64,000 nt of DNA from Hemerocallis citrina (Eukaryota; Streptophyta; Magnoliopsida; Asparagales; Asphodelaceae). The notes below the pieces were generated by a model. The model did no database searches and was not told the DNA's origin. It worked only from the letters and a program-made list of their open reading frames with translations. Of this stretch, positions 11,129 to 22,589 are shown piece by piece. Positions within the stretch are counted from its first letter, which is position 1, and every line of letters starts with the position of its first letter. The translations under genes were made by a program, and so were the position numbers. Where the stretch lies: positions 434,001-498,000 of the forward strand of contig JACEHZ010000589.1 in the NCBI GenBank assembly GCA_017893485.1. The letters are read 5' to 3'.

Positions 11129-14100
11129 TATTGGGTTTATATGTCTTACATACATATGTTTGATGAAGAAGACGATGAAGCAATGAGATGATCGAAGTGA
11201 ATGGTTGAAGATAGAGAAGATAGCAGTCAGTAGCAACGACTGGAGTAGGTTGTGGTCGACTGTACTTAGGTTCGGTCGCCGCCCGACTGTACAGGGTTTC
11301 CCGCGAAGGGGGACAGTCGGCCGCACCTCGGGGTCGATCGACCGTACGCGGCACTGATGGGTTTTTGGGCTCGGGTCTGGCTGATTCGTGAGAAACCCAA
11401 CTTCGTCTTAAAGTCAGATCGTACGACTCTCAATGCATGATTATCTCTTTAGTGGTAATAGGATGGTTAGTGTATAAAGTTTATCTAAACTAGGGTTTCT
11501 CTACATCTATATATTCATTTTAATGGCTCCAAGAAACATATGATTCTATTGAGTGCCGAATAGAATAAGAGAGTACTTCATCTGAAAGGGTGAGAGATTT
11601 CTCCATTGTAAACAACAAGCAAGTTCCAGTTAGGCTTGAGAGATGGTCGTTATGAGAATTGTAACATTTTTGTATCTTCTCTCTTGTTCAAATACATCTT
11701 GGGTTCTTTCTCCCTCGGATTAAGGCAAAAGCCACAGCTGGGACAATTCTTGTGTGATTTGTGTGATTTGTGTGATCTAGTTTTTCTTGGTGGTTTGTGG
11801 TGATTGTGTCAAAGACTCAACAAGATCCTCGAAATGGAAGAATTTTGCTAATTCCCTAAATAAGTAGTGTTGTAGCACCGCTTGTTTCCTAACAAGTGGT
11901 ATCAGAGCATCACTTGTTCCTAACAACTGGTATCAGAGAAATCAGGTTTGTGGGTTTGTTCGAGTTCCATAGAGGAGATGGCAGATCAAAAGACGAGATC
12001 AAACACTTTGAAGGCAAGATCAACTTCAATCTATGAAAGATGGACATGTATGATGTATTAGTTCATAAGGATTTGCACCTTGCCATAGAAGAGAAGAAGC
12101 CAACCGACATGAAGTAGGAGAAGTGGGATGATATTTGTTTAAAGGCCTTGAGTTTAATCTGTATGCAACTGGCAAATGAAATCAAGTGTAATATTCTTGA
12201 GGAGACAAGTGTGGCGAGTCGTCTGTGGGTGAGACTTAAATCTGACTACTCGGGGTCGTCATTGCTAGATCGGATATACTGGAAGAGGAAGTTATTTAGG
12301 TTCTCAATGAAGAAAGGTACTTATCTTCAAGATCATATTGTGGAGTTCAATAAGGTAATATCTAAACTGAAGGTGCTTAACACTAATGATCTTAGCGAAG
12401 AGGATATAGCTTTCAACTTAATATATTCAGTGCAAACTTCTTATGAGCACTTGATAACTACCAAGATACACGAGAAGTTAGCCAATGAGACACTTACAGT
12501 GGCCAGGGTGATTAAGGGTCTGGAGGAAGATGAACTGAGGAAGGAGACTCATAAAAGAGGGTCTATTTCTGCAAGGTGTTTAGCGATGGATGGTGATACT
12601 TCAATTGGAAGAGAGAAGACACACAAGGGAAAAAATGATTGCCATTGCTGTAGAGGAATTGGGCATTAGAAGAGAGACTGTCGCAAGTGGTTGAGTCAGA
12701 AGAGTGATACTAAAGGAGGTGATCAAGCCAATGTAGTCGACGCAACTGATTCAGGTAAATCAAGTGAATCTGATAACTTCGATCTAGGTCTTCTTGTTTC
12801 ATGTTTTTCATATGTGGATTCGAGTTGATATCTTAATTTGGGGATTTCTTCTTACATTTTCTCCAAGAGGGAGATGCTTTCTACATACAAGTGTTAATAT
12901 GCCGTAGTGTGAGAACGTTTAGAAGAGAGATTTGGAAGTAATGAGTGAGGGAATAGTTGAATTAGAGATGCCAGATAGTAAAGAGTTTACACTAGAAGAG
13001 GTCATGCATATTCCTTCGATACAGCAGAATCTAATATCCTTAGGGACTCTTGATGCTCGTGGCTGCAGGTACATAGCTCAAAGTAGAGTTTTTTTTACAG
13101 TTTGGGATAGTCGTCGTAAGGTAATTAAGAGTAAGAAAGAGATAGAGTAGGGTCAACACAATCTCTACCAGCTTTGTGGGATCATAAAAACTCGTCCGAG
13201 TGTAAGGAAGCCCACTGTTCCTAAAGCATCATCTAGTAAGTCGTCACTAGAATGACAAAACGGGACTGCAACGTTCGAATACCGTTGGAAGGTGGAGAGA
13301 GACTTGAGGTAGGTGGAGTTCATGTGGAGGGTGGTACCTCCATGATAACATCTACTGAGGTGTGCCCTTGAGGGGACATACGACTAGAGAAAACAGGTGG
13401 AGGTAAATTTCAACTAGCAGAAGAAGCCATAGAAACGGGTTATTTACAAGTATAGATGAAAGGATCTAGAAGTGTTTTAATCACACAGTTGTGGATTCAT
13501 GAGTATGCAATCCAAGGTGGATATTGTTGGGTTTATATGTCTTGCGTACACATGTTCGATGAAGAAGACGATGAAGCAATGAAATGAATAGAAGTGAATG
13601 GTTGAAGATAGAGAAGATAGCAGTTAGCAGCAGCAACTGGAGCAGGTTGCGGTCGACCGAACTTAGGGTCGGTCGACCGCCTGACTGTACATGGTTTCTC
13701 GTGAGGGGACCAGTCGACCGTACGAGGCACTAGTGGGTTTTTGGGCTCGGGTCTGGATGATTTGTGAGAATCTCAATTTCTTCTTCAAGTAAGATCGTAC
13801 GACTCTCAATGCAGGGTTATCTCTTCAGTAGTAATCGGATGGTTAGTGTATCAAGTGTATCTAAACTAGGGTTTCTCTACATCTATATATTCTATTGAGT
13901 GCCGAATAGAATAAGAGAGTACTTTATCTGGGAGGGTGAGAGATTTCTCCATTGTAAACAACCAGCAAGTTCCAGTTAGGCTTGAGAAAGGGTCGTTGTG
14001 AGAACTGTAACATTCTTGTATCTTCTCTAGTTGAAATAACATCTCGGGTTCTTCCTCCCCCGGATTAAGGTGAAAGCCCCAAACAAGATAATTCATGTGT

Positions 14101-14230
14101 GCTTTGTGTGATTTATTTTTGCTTGGTAGTTTGTGTTGATTGTGTCGAAGACTCAACAAGATCATCGAAATGGAAGAATTCTGCTAATTCACTAAACAAG
14201 TAGTGTCGTAGCACCGCTTGTTTCCTAACA
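11129..14230 (+). mobile_element. Copia-A: pol-less Copia element with two LTRs
   Basis: The LTRs are 11129-11894 and 13525-14230, flanked by a perfect 5-bp duplication (CACAT at 11124-11128 and 14231-14235). A TGGTATCAGAGC primer site, complementary to Met-tRNA, follows the 5' LTR, and CAAGGTGGATAT precedes the 3' LTR. The interior of about 1.6 kb holds only degraded gag and protease-region sequence; integrase, reverse transcriptase and RNase H are missing. The LTRs differ visibly by substitutions and indels, so it is not recent. The first LTR base pair is changed (TATTGGG versus TGTTGGG in the 3' LTR). Both LTRs carry GTCGAC-type motifs. Confidence 0.85.
11978..13235 (+). pseudogene. Copia-A gag and start of protease region
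   Basis: The segment starts ATGGCAGATCAAAAG soon after the primer site. It is out of frame until about 12060, where VHKDLHLAIEEKKP resembles Copia gag, and has an in-frame stop at about 12115. The longest open part (12148-12669, 173 codons) is a UBN2-type gag with LLDRIYWKRKLFRFSMKKG, ending in a broken zinc knuckle (CHCCRGIGH, then a stop, then KRDC). A later part (12932-13150) matches the region after the protease (FTLEEVMHIPSIQQNLISLG). Nothing of integrase or RT follows. No intact product is possible. Confidence 0.75.
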
Positions 14231-14924
14231 CACATGAGAGCCCATAACGTGCTACTTAAAACCATTTAATGTGTGTGGTAAGTTATCAATCATTTTTGGA
14301 TAACTGAAAAAGTTTTCATTAGTTTTTTTAAATTTACGTATTGCAACCAAATTTTCTTATAATTTGTTATATGATAACTGGGGTTGGAAAAATTGTTTTT
14401 CCTTTGATCATTTACTGTATGATGTTTTATCTGCTATATTTGTAGGGCCTTATAAAATGGGTAGGAGCGAATGTAATGGTAGTCTGGAATGAAACGATAA
14501 ACATGAATTTCGATATAATTTACTTACCAAGTTTTGTTCGGCTGGAAGAAAAGTTTGGTTGCCATTTTAGGAACTCAAGAACTCTGATTCAACCTCACTT
14601 TCTCTAGAAGAAGACATACATAAATTTGCATTGATTAGGTAGACCCAGCATACAAATTGAACTGTAGATCAGTCAGCTTGTTCTTCATTCCAAGAATTAT
14701 TCATGGCCATGAATCCTATTTGGTGGAAGCTAATTGGAGAACAGTTATGAAAGTTTTAACTTTTTTTTTAAAAATATTAGATTGTTTGGGAATACTATTT
14801 ATGTAGCATCTTCTACCCGAAGTAACACTGAGTTTTTATGATATATTTGTATTTAGGTAAACAAAAAAGGTCATCAGTTTTTATAGTGGTGGCAACGTTG
14901 GGGAATGCTATATTTTTTTGATAA
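14231..14924. other. no gene seen
   Basis: AT-rich sequence without coding features. The first 30 bases (CACATGAGAGCCCATAACGT...) are repeated in diverged form at about 15990-16020, see findings. Confidence 0.5.
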
Positions 14925-15330
14925 TAAAGATGACTATAGTCATCGTTTCATTAATGGGAGTTTAACGAAACAAAGTAGGATCAGTTACATCGCCCGAACA
15001 AAGTACATCAAAACCTGAAGCATGTCTACACTGATGCTTGGACAATCAACATAAAGTACAACAAATACAACAAAAAGAGACAATCTTCGACCATAGGACA
15101 CGAACACCACTATCTAGCCCACCGTAGCCGTTTACTCTTCTTCCATTCGCAACTTTTTCCTGAGCCCCGTATTGGCTGCCCAAGCATGAATAAAACCGAA
15201 AATTTTATGCATAAATACAGGAAACCTTTGATTGTAGTTACGAAACACAAATTATTTTGATCTAGCCACAAGCCCCATATAGTTCCCGCAACCACTATAT
15301 CCCAAGCCTCTCTATCCTCTTTTCGAATGT
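14925..15330 (-). mobile_element. 3' fragment of an L1-type LINE
   Basis: On the minus strand a 61-codon frame (15295-15110) reads IWGLWLDQNNLCFV near its start, like the C-terminal tail of plant L1 ORF2 (the pattern WxLWxxRNxxxF). The segment ends in A-rich sequence on the minus strand near 14925. Only the tail remains and I did not find target-site duplications. Confidence 0.5.
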
Positions 15331-15373
15331 GGGGATTGCTATATTGCTGAGAACATATCCTTACTTTGTTTTA

Positions 15374-15376
<3 letters not shown>

Positions 15377-15411
<35 letters not shown>
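15377..15411. repeat. (AT)n microsatellite
   Basis: About 17 AT units followed by a short TGG repeat. Confidence 0.9.
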
Positions 15412-15412
<1 letters not shown>

Positions 15413-15960
15413 TGGTGGTGGCAAGAAAAATTTCAAAATATTGTGAGACAAAAATATCATACCTTCAAAATATGGCAAAAGAGTAGAAATGAAGAGGATT
15501 TGAAAAAATATAATACTGTTAGAAAAGAAGTTAAAAAAGTGGTAAGAGATGCAAAAGAAAAAGCTTATGATAATTTATACACAAAATTAGGAACAAAAGA
15601 AGGAGAAAATAACATCTATAAACTTGCTAAACAAATGGATAGAAAAATAAAAGATTTGGATACAATTATGTGTATTAAGAGTGAGAATTCAAGAGTCTTA
15701 GTAAAGAAATTGAGAAAATATAACGAAATTACTTTGAGAAGTTATTAAATTAAAATGTTGTGGGCAACTTAAATATAAAGGACTCGAGGGAGAGTCGAGC
15801 GCATATGTTTTTCTGCATAATTATGATCTCAGAGGTTTAGGATCGGATGGTATGCTCATAATTCATGAGATATGGATGAAAATAAGAAAAACTTTAGGAC
15901 TGGATGGTATACCCATTGAAGTTTAGAAGTGTCTTGGGGATATAGAAGTGGGTTGGCTAA
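15412..15960 (+). mobile_element. fragment of an RTE-type LINE
   Basis: The frame through 15748 contains KEVKKVVRDAKEKAYDNLY and IYKLAKQMDRKIKDLD, matching the linker between endonuclease and reverse transcriptase in plant RTE LINEs. Further on, TTAGGACTGGATGGTATACC encodes LGLDGIP and is followed by IEV-KCLGDI, the start of the RT domain, with a stop and frameshifts between. It is the same clade as the LINE at 30086-31639 but covers a more 5' part of the protein. No intact ORF. Confidence 0.65.
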
Positions 15961-16394
15961 CAAGTGTCGTAGCACTGCTTTTACCCTAACACACATGAGT
16001 ACCCATAATGTGCTATTTAAATTCCCGATATATATACCGGTATATTAACATGTGATGAATACAACACTTAATCTTTTTACCGAATCTCAAAATATAAAAT
16101 TTCATATCCAATATCCATAAACTTCGATCACAAAAACGTATGCATCACAACTTAAAACTATATGACAAACATTTGATGCACGGAAATAAACTTCTTCGCA
16201 CAATCAACAACTTCATCAATGAATATACATCACAACAATAACGACGGAGATATAAAAAGAAAGATGAATAACTTATTGCAAAACATTCAATGGAATTCAC
16301 ATAAATTCATATATATAAACAAAGCCAATAAAATTTCCATCTAGAATTCACATATATAACTAGAATCATGAATATAAATAAATTTCCAACCCAT

Positions 16395-17118
16395 TGTTAT
16401 AGAATTTACCACAACTCGTAGTGCTAATAGGGGAACTCACACAACATAAGCAATAGAAATTTCTCAAGAACTAGATGAACCAAGAACAAGCCACCACAAT
16501 CTCAAGATCTAACAAGAATACAATAGTATGCGGAGATACCCAATACTTCTTATTCCCCAAGAAATACAAAGATTACAAAGAGATTACAAGTCTCAATCTC
16601 TCTCTTTCACCTTTGAAACACTTGGCATATACACCTCTTGAAGTTGAACAATGATAACAGCTCACAAATTCTCTCTAATCAATTGTACAAACCCTAGAGC
16701 CTGCAACCACTTATATAGCCCTCAAGTAAACCCTAAAATATAAACACAAATACAAATTATTGGACCTTAACCCCGAAAGTCTAAATAACACATACTGCTG
16801 ATGTTGATCGATTGCACAAAGTTGTGATCAGCTGCAACGTGTCTCGCCAACACCTCGAAGCATGACCGGTCGACTGCATGGTCGACTGTCCCACTCTCTG
16901 TTTAACCCTGTACGCTAGAAGAATGCCTAGAAGCCTAGTTGTGGTCGGGTGGGTGGTCGGGGGGTTGGTCGACTGCACCCCAGGACAATTGACTGCAACT
17001 CCTTAAGCTGCCTTTCTTCTAGCTGTTGTTACCTTCTCTTGTTGTCTTCGTCTTCTCCTCTTCTTCTCCAACTTCAAGTACTCTGTGCCTACGTGGATTT
17101 GAGGCCATAATCCTAACA
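16395..17118 (-). mobile_element. Copia-B solo LTR
   Basis: 724 bp, flanked by a perfect duplication CCCAT (16390-16394 and 17119-17123), so this is a clean solo LTR. It begins TGTTATAGAATTTACC and ends ATAATCCTAACA on the plus strand. It is clearly related to the LTRs at 43031-43757 and 48577-49276 (shared AGATGAACCAAGAACAAGCC, CTTCTTCTCCAACTTCAAGT). The minus-strand TATA box is near 16715. GTCGACTGCA-type motifs cluster at about 16803-16985, upstream of the TATA box. Confidence 0.85.
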
Positions 17119-17318
17119 CCCATTGCATAAATCACAATAATTATTAAAGAAACTAAATCAAAAGCAAGACATACGAATCACCACTCATCTTAACCGAGAA
17201 ATCTAAGATTATATCTAACTTGTCGATATTGACGACGTCCTAAAACAACCTTTTTTTTCAATACTTCACCATGGTTTGTCATTATCAGCGTCAGCATCGT
17301 TTTCATCAACATCATAAT

Positions 17319-17320
<2 letters not shown>

Positions 17321-17367
<47 letters not shown>
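17321..17367. repeat. (CA)n microsatellite
   Basis: About 23 CA units; the long Cys-Val frame across it on the minus strand is an artefact of the repeat. Confidence 0.95.
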
Positions 17368-17370
<3 letters not shown>

Positions 17371-17977
17371 TTTTTCATTTTCTTTATTTCGTTCTTTCTT
17401 TCTTTCTTTCATTCTGGCAGCCTGAATAAAAGGAAGAGAAAAAAACACAAAATCCCATAAATTCACTTTCACACTGCACTCCTTAAATTTTAATATTTAC
17501 ACATAACCCCAAAATTATGTACATTTGCAATTCTGTCCAAAAAGTCATGATATTGAAATTTCATTAATTACCAGAAAATTTGGGGTATTACAAATCACTA
17601 TTTATGCCTTTATTTACCTCATCAATGATAGACTTAGAGTCTCCTTCGATAAAGACCGAACCCTTCCGAGAAAGTAGGACATACACAATATTGTTTTATT
17701 TCTCAAAAAAAAAACTTTTTTTTGTTTTGAAAAATCAATAAAATTGGATAACCTGAAATTAAATCCAAAGCCAATGAAGATTCTCCTAAATCTTAGTGGA
17801 TCTACAAGTTGGCCTTATGGTATCCTATTTTTTTGTTGGGGGGGGGGGGGAATAAAGCCATAGCCACACACACCCACACTCTAGCTAGAATATATATAAT
17901 AATTGAGTATTTCTTGGTGCAAGCATGATTTGAACTTTCGACTTTGTACTCACTGGTAAAGAGGCTTACCATAGGAG

Positions 17978-19592
17978 CAGGGCTGGTCCTCATGTGTTTA
18001 AGGCACTGGGCAAAAAATAATATTGTGCCCTTTATAAACACGCTTGTTTTTTTATATATATTGATAAAATATGTACAAGAGGGAGGCTACAATAACAATA
18101 CCCCGAAATTAAAATGAATTTAATAAAGCATAGAAGTATAGAACAAAAAAATCTGTATAGTGAATGTAAAGACTTGCACTTCGAAAATCCTCAACCGAAA
18201 ACTCTGCATTCAAATCAATTAACAATTTACCCAATAATTAATTGGTCTTCTCTTTTATAGAAAAATCATTCATTTGATTTATGAAAGATAATTTTTCTTA
18301 TGAAAGTCTCTACATTTATTTGATTATTAGAAACAAGAAATGATTCTATTAATCGAATAATTGTAAAGTTGTTGCCTTTCATATAAGAACTCATTTTTAT
18401 TTATGAAAATTGTATTATTATTTATGAGGATCATTGTCTAAATAAAAAAAGCATCTTCTTATAAAAGAATTTATCTTATATTCAATTATATATTATTAAT
18501 AAGAAGCTCCAAATAATTAATAAAGTTAGAATTTTTATAGAGCAATATGCTATTTTTATACATACAAGACATTTTTTTTACTTTTAACAAAAATTTTAAA
18601 AGCCTAATTAATTATTTTAACGAATTCATATGATACAGATATTTTTATATCATAAGAATGTATGAGTGTTCATTCGTGCATATAGATATATCAAATGAAA
18701 TGAAACGAATTATGCAAAATCAAATTAAGTGTTAGTAGTTTGGTACGATATGTATATACATACATGACTTATTCTAATTAATCAAATGAATAATTAAGGA
18801 ACTAAAAATGAAGTATAAAACACGTGGAGCTTATGTGCCCACCTCATCTTCAACCTATCACCCATTCCATATGAACCCATCAATACATACAAGATGAACT
18901 TCCATTCAATGCAAAAGAACATTTCTTTTTAGAAATTTCAAATTGATTTAGATATGTTATTGAGTAATAAATAAAAAATAAAATGAAAATGAAAATAAAC
19001 AATGAAGGAGAAGAAAGAGAGGCTACCAGCCAAAGTAGGGGGGTCTCGAAGCTAGTGGTCGACACTAGCAATGGAGGACTACAACGGCAGTGGCAGAGAC
19101 AACATGCAATGACGGCAGCAACAATGGCAGAGGGGGTTGTCGGGCTTGGTTTTGAATAGAGGCTGTCAAGATTGGATTGGAATGGAGTTGTCGAGTGTGG
19201 ATGACATTGGATTGGAGTGGAGCTGAGGTGGAGATGGAGGTGATGGGTGGTGGAGGAGACGGGTTTCGTATGACGGCAGTGGATAGGGTTACATTATTGA
19301 GACTTTGATGATAATGCGATAAAAGAAAATTTTAATGAGATAAAAGAAATTGAAGAGTCAGGAGATGTTTAGAATTCCTAGGGACTTAGAATTACTAGGT
19401 TTAGATTTTAATTGGATAGAGTAATGAAATTTGTGATTTTTGTGTCCCTCTAAGCCCTAAATTTTGGAATTTTTGTGCCCCTCTAGGCTCTAAATTTTGT
19501 GAATTTTGTACCCTTCTAAACGCTTCTAAACCCTCTTCTGACCTTGAGCCATGGGCCGTCACCCTGCCCGCCCTGGTCTAGAGCCGACCCTG
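17978..19592. mobile_element. non-autonomous hAT transposon
   Basis: The 1.6-kb segment is flanked by a perfect 8-bp duplication CATAGGAG (17970-17977 and 19593-19600), the size made by hAT transposases. Its ends are inverted: CAGGGCTGGTCCT at the left and CAGGGTCGGCTCT on the minus strand at the right, the common plant hAT terminus. The interior is AT-rich and encodes no transposase that I can see. A segment at about 19020-19260 is richer in GC and CAG-like triplets and may be captured sequence, which I cannot identify. Confidence 0.85.
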
Positions 19593-19820
19593 CATAGGAG
19601 CACACCTAAGGGGGTGTTTGGATTGATGTAAAATATCATAAACACTCGGAATCCAAGTTTTCATGCATATTTTTGTGTTTGGTGGAGAAAAAAATAGTGG
19701 AAAACTTCTCCACCATATGAAGTGGCATATCGCAATTGATTAAAATGTTTTCTTCTAAAAAAGTGCGGGATATGATTAAAAATTCATGAAAACTCATTTA
19801 ATTCCTTTTTTTGATTATTA

Positions 19821-21179
19821 CTAGGTTTTCCTGTTGACACGTGCCTATGGCACGTCTTCGGAACGGTGTACCTAGTTTGATTATATAAAATAGTTTTAGA
19901 GGTCCAACAAATCAATTGAAGTAGGAAACATATTATATGAGAATGCAGCATATCTAACTTTAAGCTCAATCATCGCCTTCTTGATCATCAGCTTGAACTT
20001 ACCTGGAATGCATATAGTTTGTTAGAAACACTGCATAGAATTTTTTTAAACTTCAGCATCACTTTTAGATGCTTGTAATAGTTATGCAAGGACATGATCA
20101 TATAGGTTTTATAGAGCTTACTCTAATCTCATAACCACTATGAGCATGTCTAAATACAATGGTAACCCAAGTGCATGTGTGAAGGTATCTACAATATTAA
20201 TAATCTAAACATCTGTTTGTCTGAGACTCAGTTTGCAATTGAAATATCTCTTATTATTATTTCAACCAAAATGTAATACATGAAGTTCTGAAAACTCTAA
20301 TCCAAGCTAATCATTTCTTTTATCTTCACTTTGTCTCCCCATCGCACCTTTATAAATTAAAAAAAAAAATCAAAATGGATCAATAACAAATTTACTTTAG
20401 CTGTCTTTCTTGAGTGGAGAGTTTGCACCCTTCACTAGTAAACTCCAGTAATCCCAATCCTATATCCAAACATACACTAAAAGTTCTTATCCATGGTTTC
20501 TAACAACCAGTGAAGGGAACACTTCACGATAGTATATTCTCTTGTAGTAAAGAAATGAATGTTGCATATTTGCCAAGTTATTTTAGGTTGTTGATCAGCT
20601 TACTTGTCCTGCTATGGTTTGGAAGCCCAAATTGAGGCCACCAAATAATCCATCTCTCACTTGCGTACACCTTAAATCAAAACCAATAAAAACTCATCAA
20701 ATAAATCACCAAATTAAAAAATTTTAAACCAAAAAATAAAACAATCATACCTCTCTGAACTTAGATCTCATGCACACACAAAATTCGAGTAAGCAAATAA
20801 CTGAGTAATCCCCTGCACACACAAAATTAAAAATTAGAATGAGAATTCGGTTAATGAGATGAAATTAGAGTCGCCGCATCGCCTGTAAAGGCTCTCAATT
20901 CGGTGGATTGGGTTTCGACACTGGATTGGATTTGGATTTGCTTTGAGATTCGCGCTTGAAAGGATGATGGAGGCTCCGCCAATGGAATGAAAGCGAACGT
21001 TTAAGAAAATGGTTTTAGGGATTTGGAGTTAGCGGTTTAAAACCCCTATGGGAGAGAGAGAGAGAGAAATTGAAACTCTCTGGTTTGAGGAATAGAGGGA
21101 GCAAACTGATCTGAATAGGAGAGAGAGAGAGAGAGAGATAATTAAATAAATGAAAGAGTTGTTTTTTTTTTTTTTTTTT

Positions 21180-21216
<37 letters not shown>

Positions 21217-21295
21217 GGGACTTAGATCTAAACCATTGATATCCTTACTATTGAAAGAGAGCCACTTGATAGCTTTTTGTGTTTTGTTATATAGA
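19821..21295 (-). mobile_element. Helitron upstream of the UBP gene, possibly with captured exons
   Basis: On the minus strand it begins TCTATATAACAAAAC after an A and ends CTAG before a T. The hairpin GACGTGCCATAGGCACGTGTC (one base removed from a perfect stem) lies about 15 bp from the 3' end. Inside, minus-strand blocks bounded by acceptor- and donor-like sites, for example TTTTGTGTGTGCAG near 20813 and TTCAGAG/GTATGATTG near 20752, look like remnants of captured spliced sequence that I cannot name. It also holds GA runs and the T/G run. The right end lies about 300 bp upstream of the inferred first exon of the protease gene, so it may supply promoter sequence. Confidence 0.6.
21161..21216. 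repeat. poly-T followed by a 30+ nt poly-G run
   Basis: Roughly 18 T, GA, then more than 30 uninterrupted G. Such a run can form G-quadruplexes and is also prone to sequencing and assembly error. Confidence 0.95.
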
Positions 21296-21499
21296 TTGTT
21301 TATTTATCTTTTATTCTCTTTTCTTTCTTAATTTTTTCAACAAACTTTACTTCCATCAAGTAATTTTTTTTACTAGATGCAATCAAACAAAATTTGTAAA
21401 AATAAATTTCCCTGGAAAAATCGTTTCAATGGAAGATTTTTTAAATATTCAAACTCTTACATCAATCCAAACTGCCCTTTGCCCCTTGCTGTATCTTTC

Positions 21500-22589
21500 A
21501 CCTAAATTTAAGAAAATCCCAAGGCTTCAAAAATCTTGCCCAACCCTTTTACGTATCTCTCTCAATCTCTCTCTCTCTCATTTTCGCGTCTCTTTCTCTC
21601 CCTCTAGCAAGGTAAAATTATAATTATCATTGTTTTAAATTGTTTAAATTATTTTCTCTTGTACTTGTTATATAATTTCTAACTGAAAATTTCAGGGGGA
21701 TAAGCTATTTCTCTCTCTCTCTCTCTCTCTCTCCCTCTCTCTTTCATTTGTTCATTTTTCATAATTTAAGTTAGATAGGAATTGTAACAAAGATATCTCT
21801 CTTTCTTCCTTTCATTTGTTCATCTTTCATAATTTGAGTTAGAAAGGAATAGTAACAAAGGGAAGGCTTGGTTTATAAAGATTGATAGTACACTAAACTG
21901 AACTCGTAGATTGCTTTTCTTTTCTAGTATGCCTTTCATCAGATGGATTCATGCAGACACGTAGATGTAAGACACTTGTACGTAACAGAATCATGGAAAT
22001 TCACCTTTCAATCAAAGGTTACTCCTTGAATAATTGCCCTGCCTCTTTTTTTCTTCTTCTTTTTTAATCTTTTATGAATTTCCGACTTTGAAAATGCCCT
22101 AATTAAGTAGTTTTTTAATTGGGTAAAAACCCTAATTAGTTATGTTTCTCATAGTTTACAATTCTAAAGGGATGATTTTCATCACCTACCAAATTACACT
22201 AATTTATTAGTACTAACATTTTGTTACTAAACTGAAATTTGAAGGAGAATGAACTATCTGTTTTCCTCTTTTGTCCGTTTCTTTTGTTCAAATTTTCTAG
22301 TTTTAGTTACAAAATGTATACAGAAATGGAAGCCTTAGTTTATATATAAATACATTGCTTCATTTCCGAGTATAATTCTGACTGAATATGTACATGTAAT
22401 TGGACGACAATTATACACTAAAATCGTTTATCTGCTGCATGTTAAATTGAACTCTTAGATTGCCTTTTTATTACTGGTTTGTTTAATATTTTGCATATTT
22501 TTGCTGCAAAATTCAATATCTATCTAGCTTCTCCATTGCTCTCCTGAAATTAATTAATTTCTTGTTTACATTCTATTTGTAGGAGAACA
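21500..22589 (+). promoter_or_regulatory. inferred 5' UTR exon and 5' UTR intron of the UBP gene
   Basis: A CT-rich stretch (about 21540-21611) is typical of plant 5' UTRs and ends with a good donor (CAAG/GTAAAATT at 21611/21612). The next good acceptor is TTCTATTTGTAG/G at 22582/22583, seven bases before the chosen ATG. This gives a 971-bp 5' UTR intron. Within it a 52-bp unit (CTTTCATTTGTTCAT...) is duplicated at 21741-21792 and 21809-21860. The exon is inferred without transcript data, and I did not find a TATA box. Confidence 0.45.

Larger units (their letters stand above)
10511..17592 (-). mobile_element. degraded large-LTR shell (Tekay-like?), broken by nested insertions
   Basis: The sequence TGTAATGTGCCGAACCCGAG at 10511 looks like a decayed TGTAACGCNCCGAA LTR start. 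GGGGTATTACA at 17582-17592 looks like the matching end used by the LTRs at 3901 and 44243. Between them lie Copia-A (11129-14230), LINE pieces and a Copia-B solo LTR. The flanks AGGAT and AATCA do not match. That these two ends belong to one element is an inference that self-alignment could easily overturn. Confidence 0.3.

Noticed and set aside
17190..17378. Cys-Val repeat frame on the minus strand
   Set aside because: Product of the CA microsatellite.
17880..17977. Possible SINE or tRNA pseudogene (GTTCAAATC on the minus strand with a GGTAAGCCTC stretch)
   Set aside because: A B-box-like string is present, but no convincing A box, cloverleaf or target-site duplication could be drawn.
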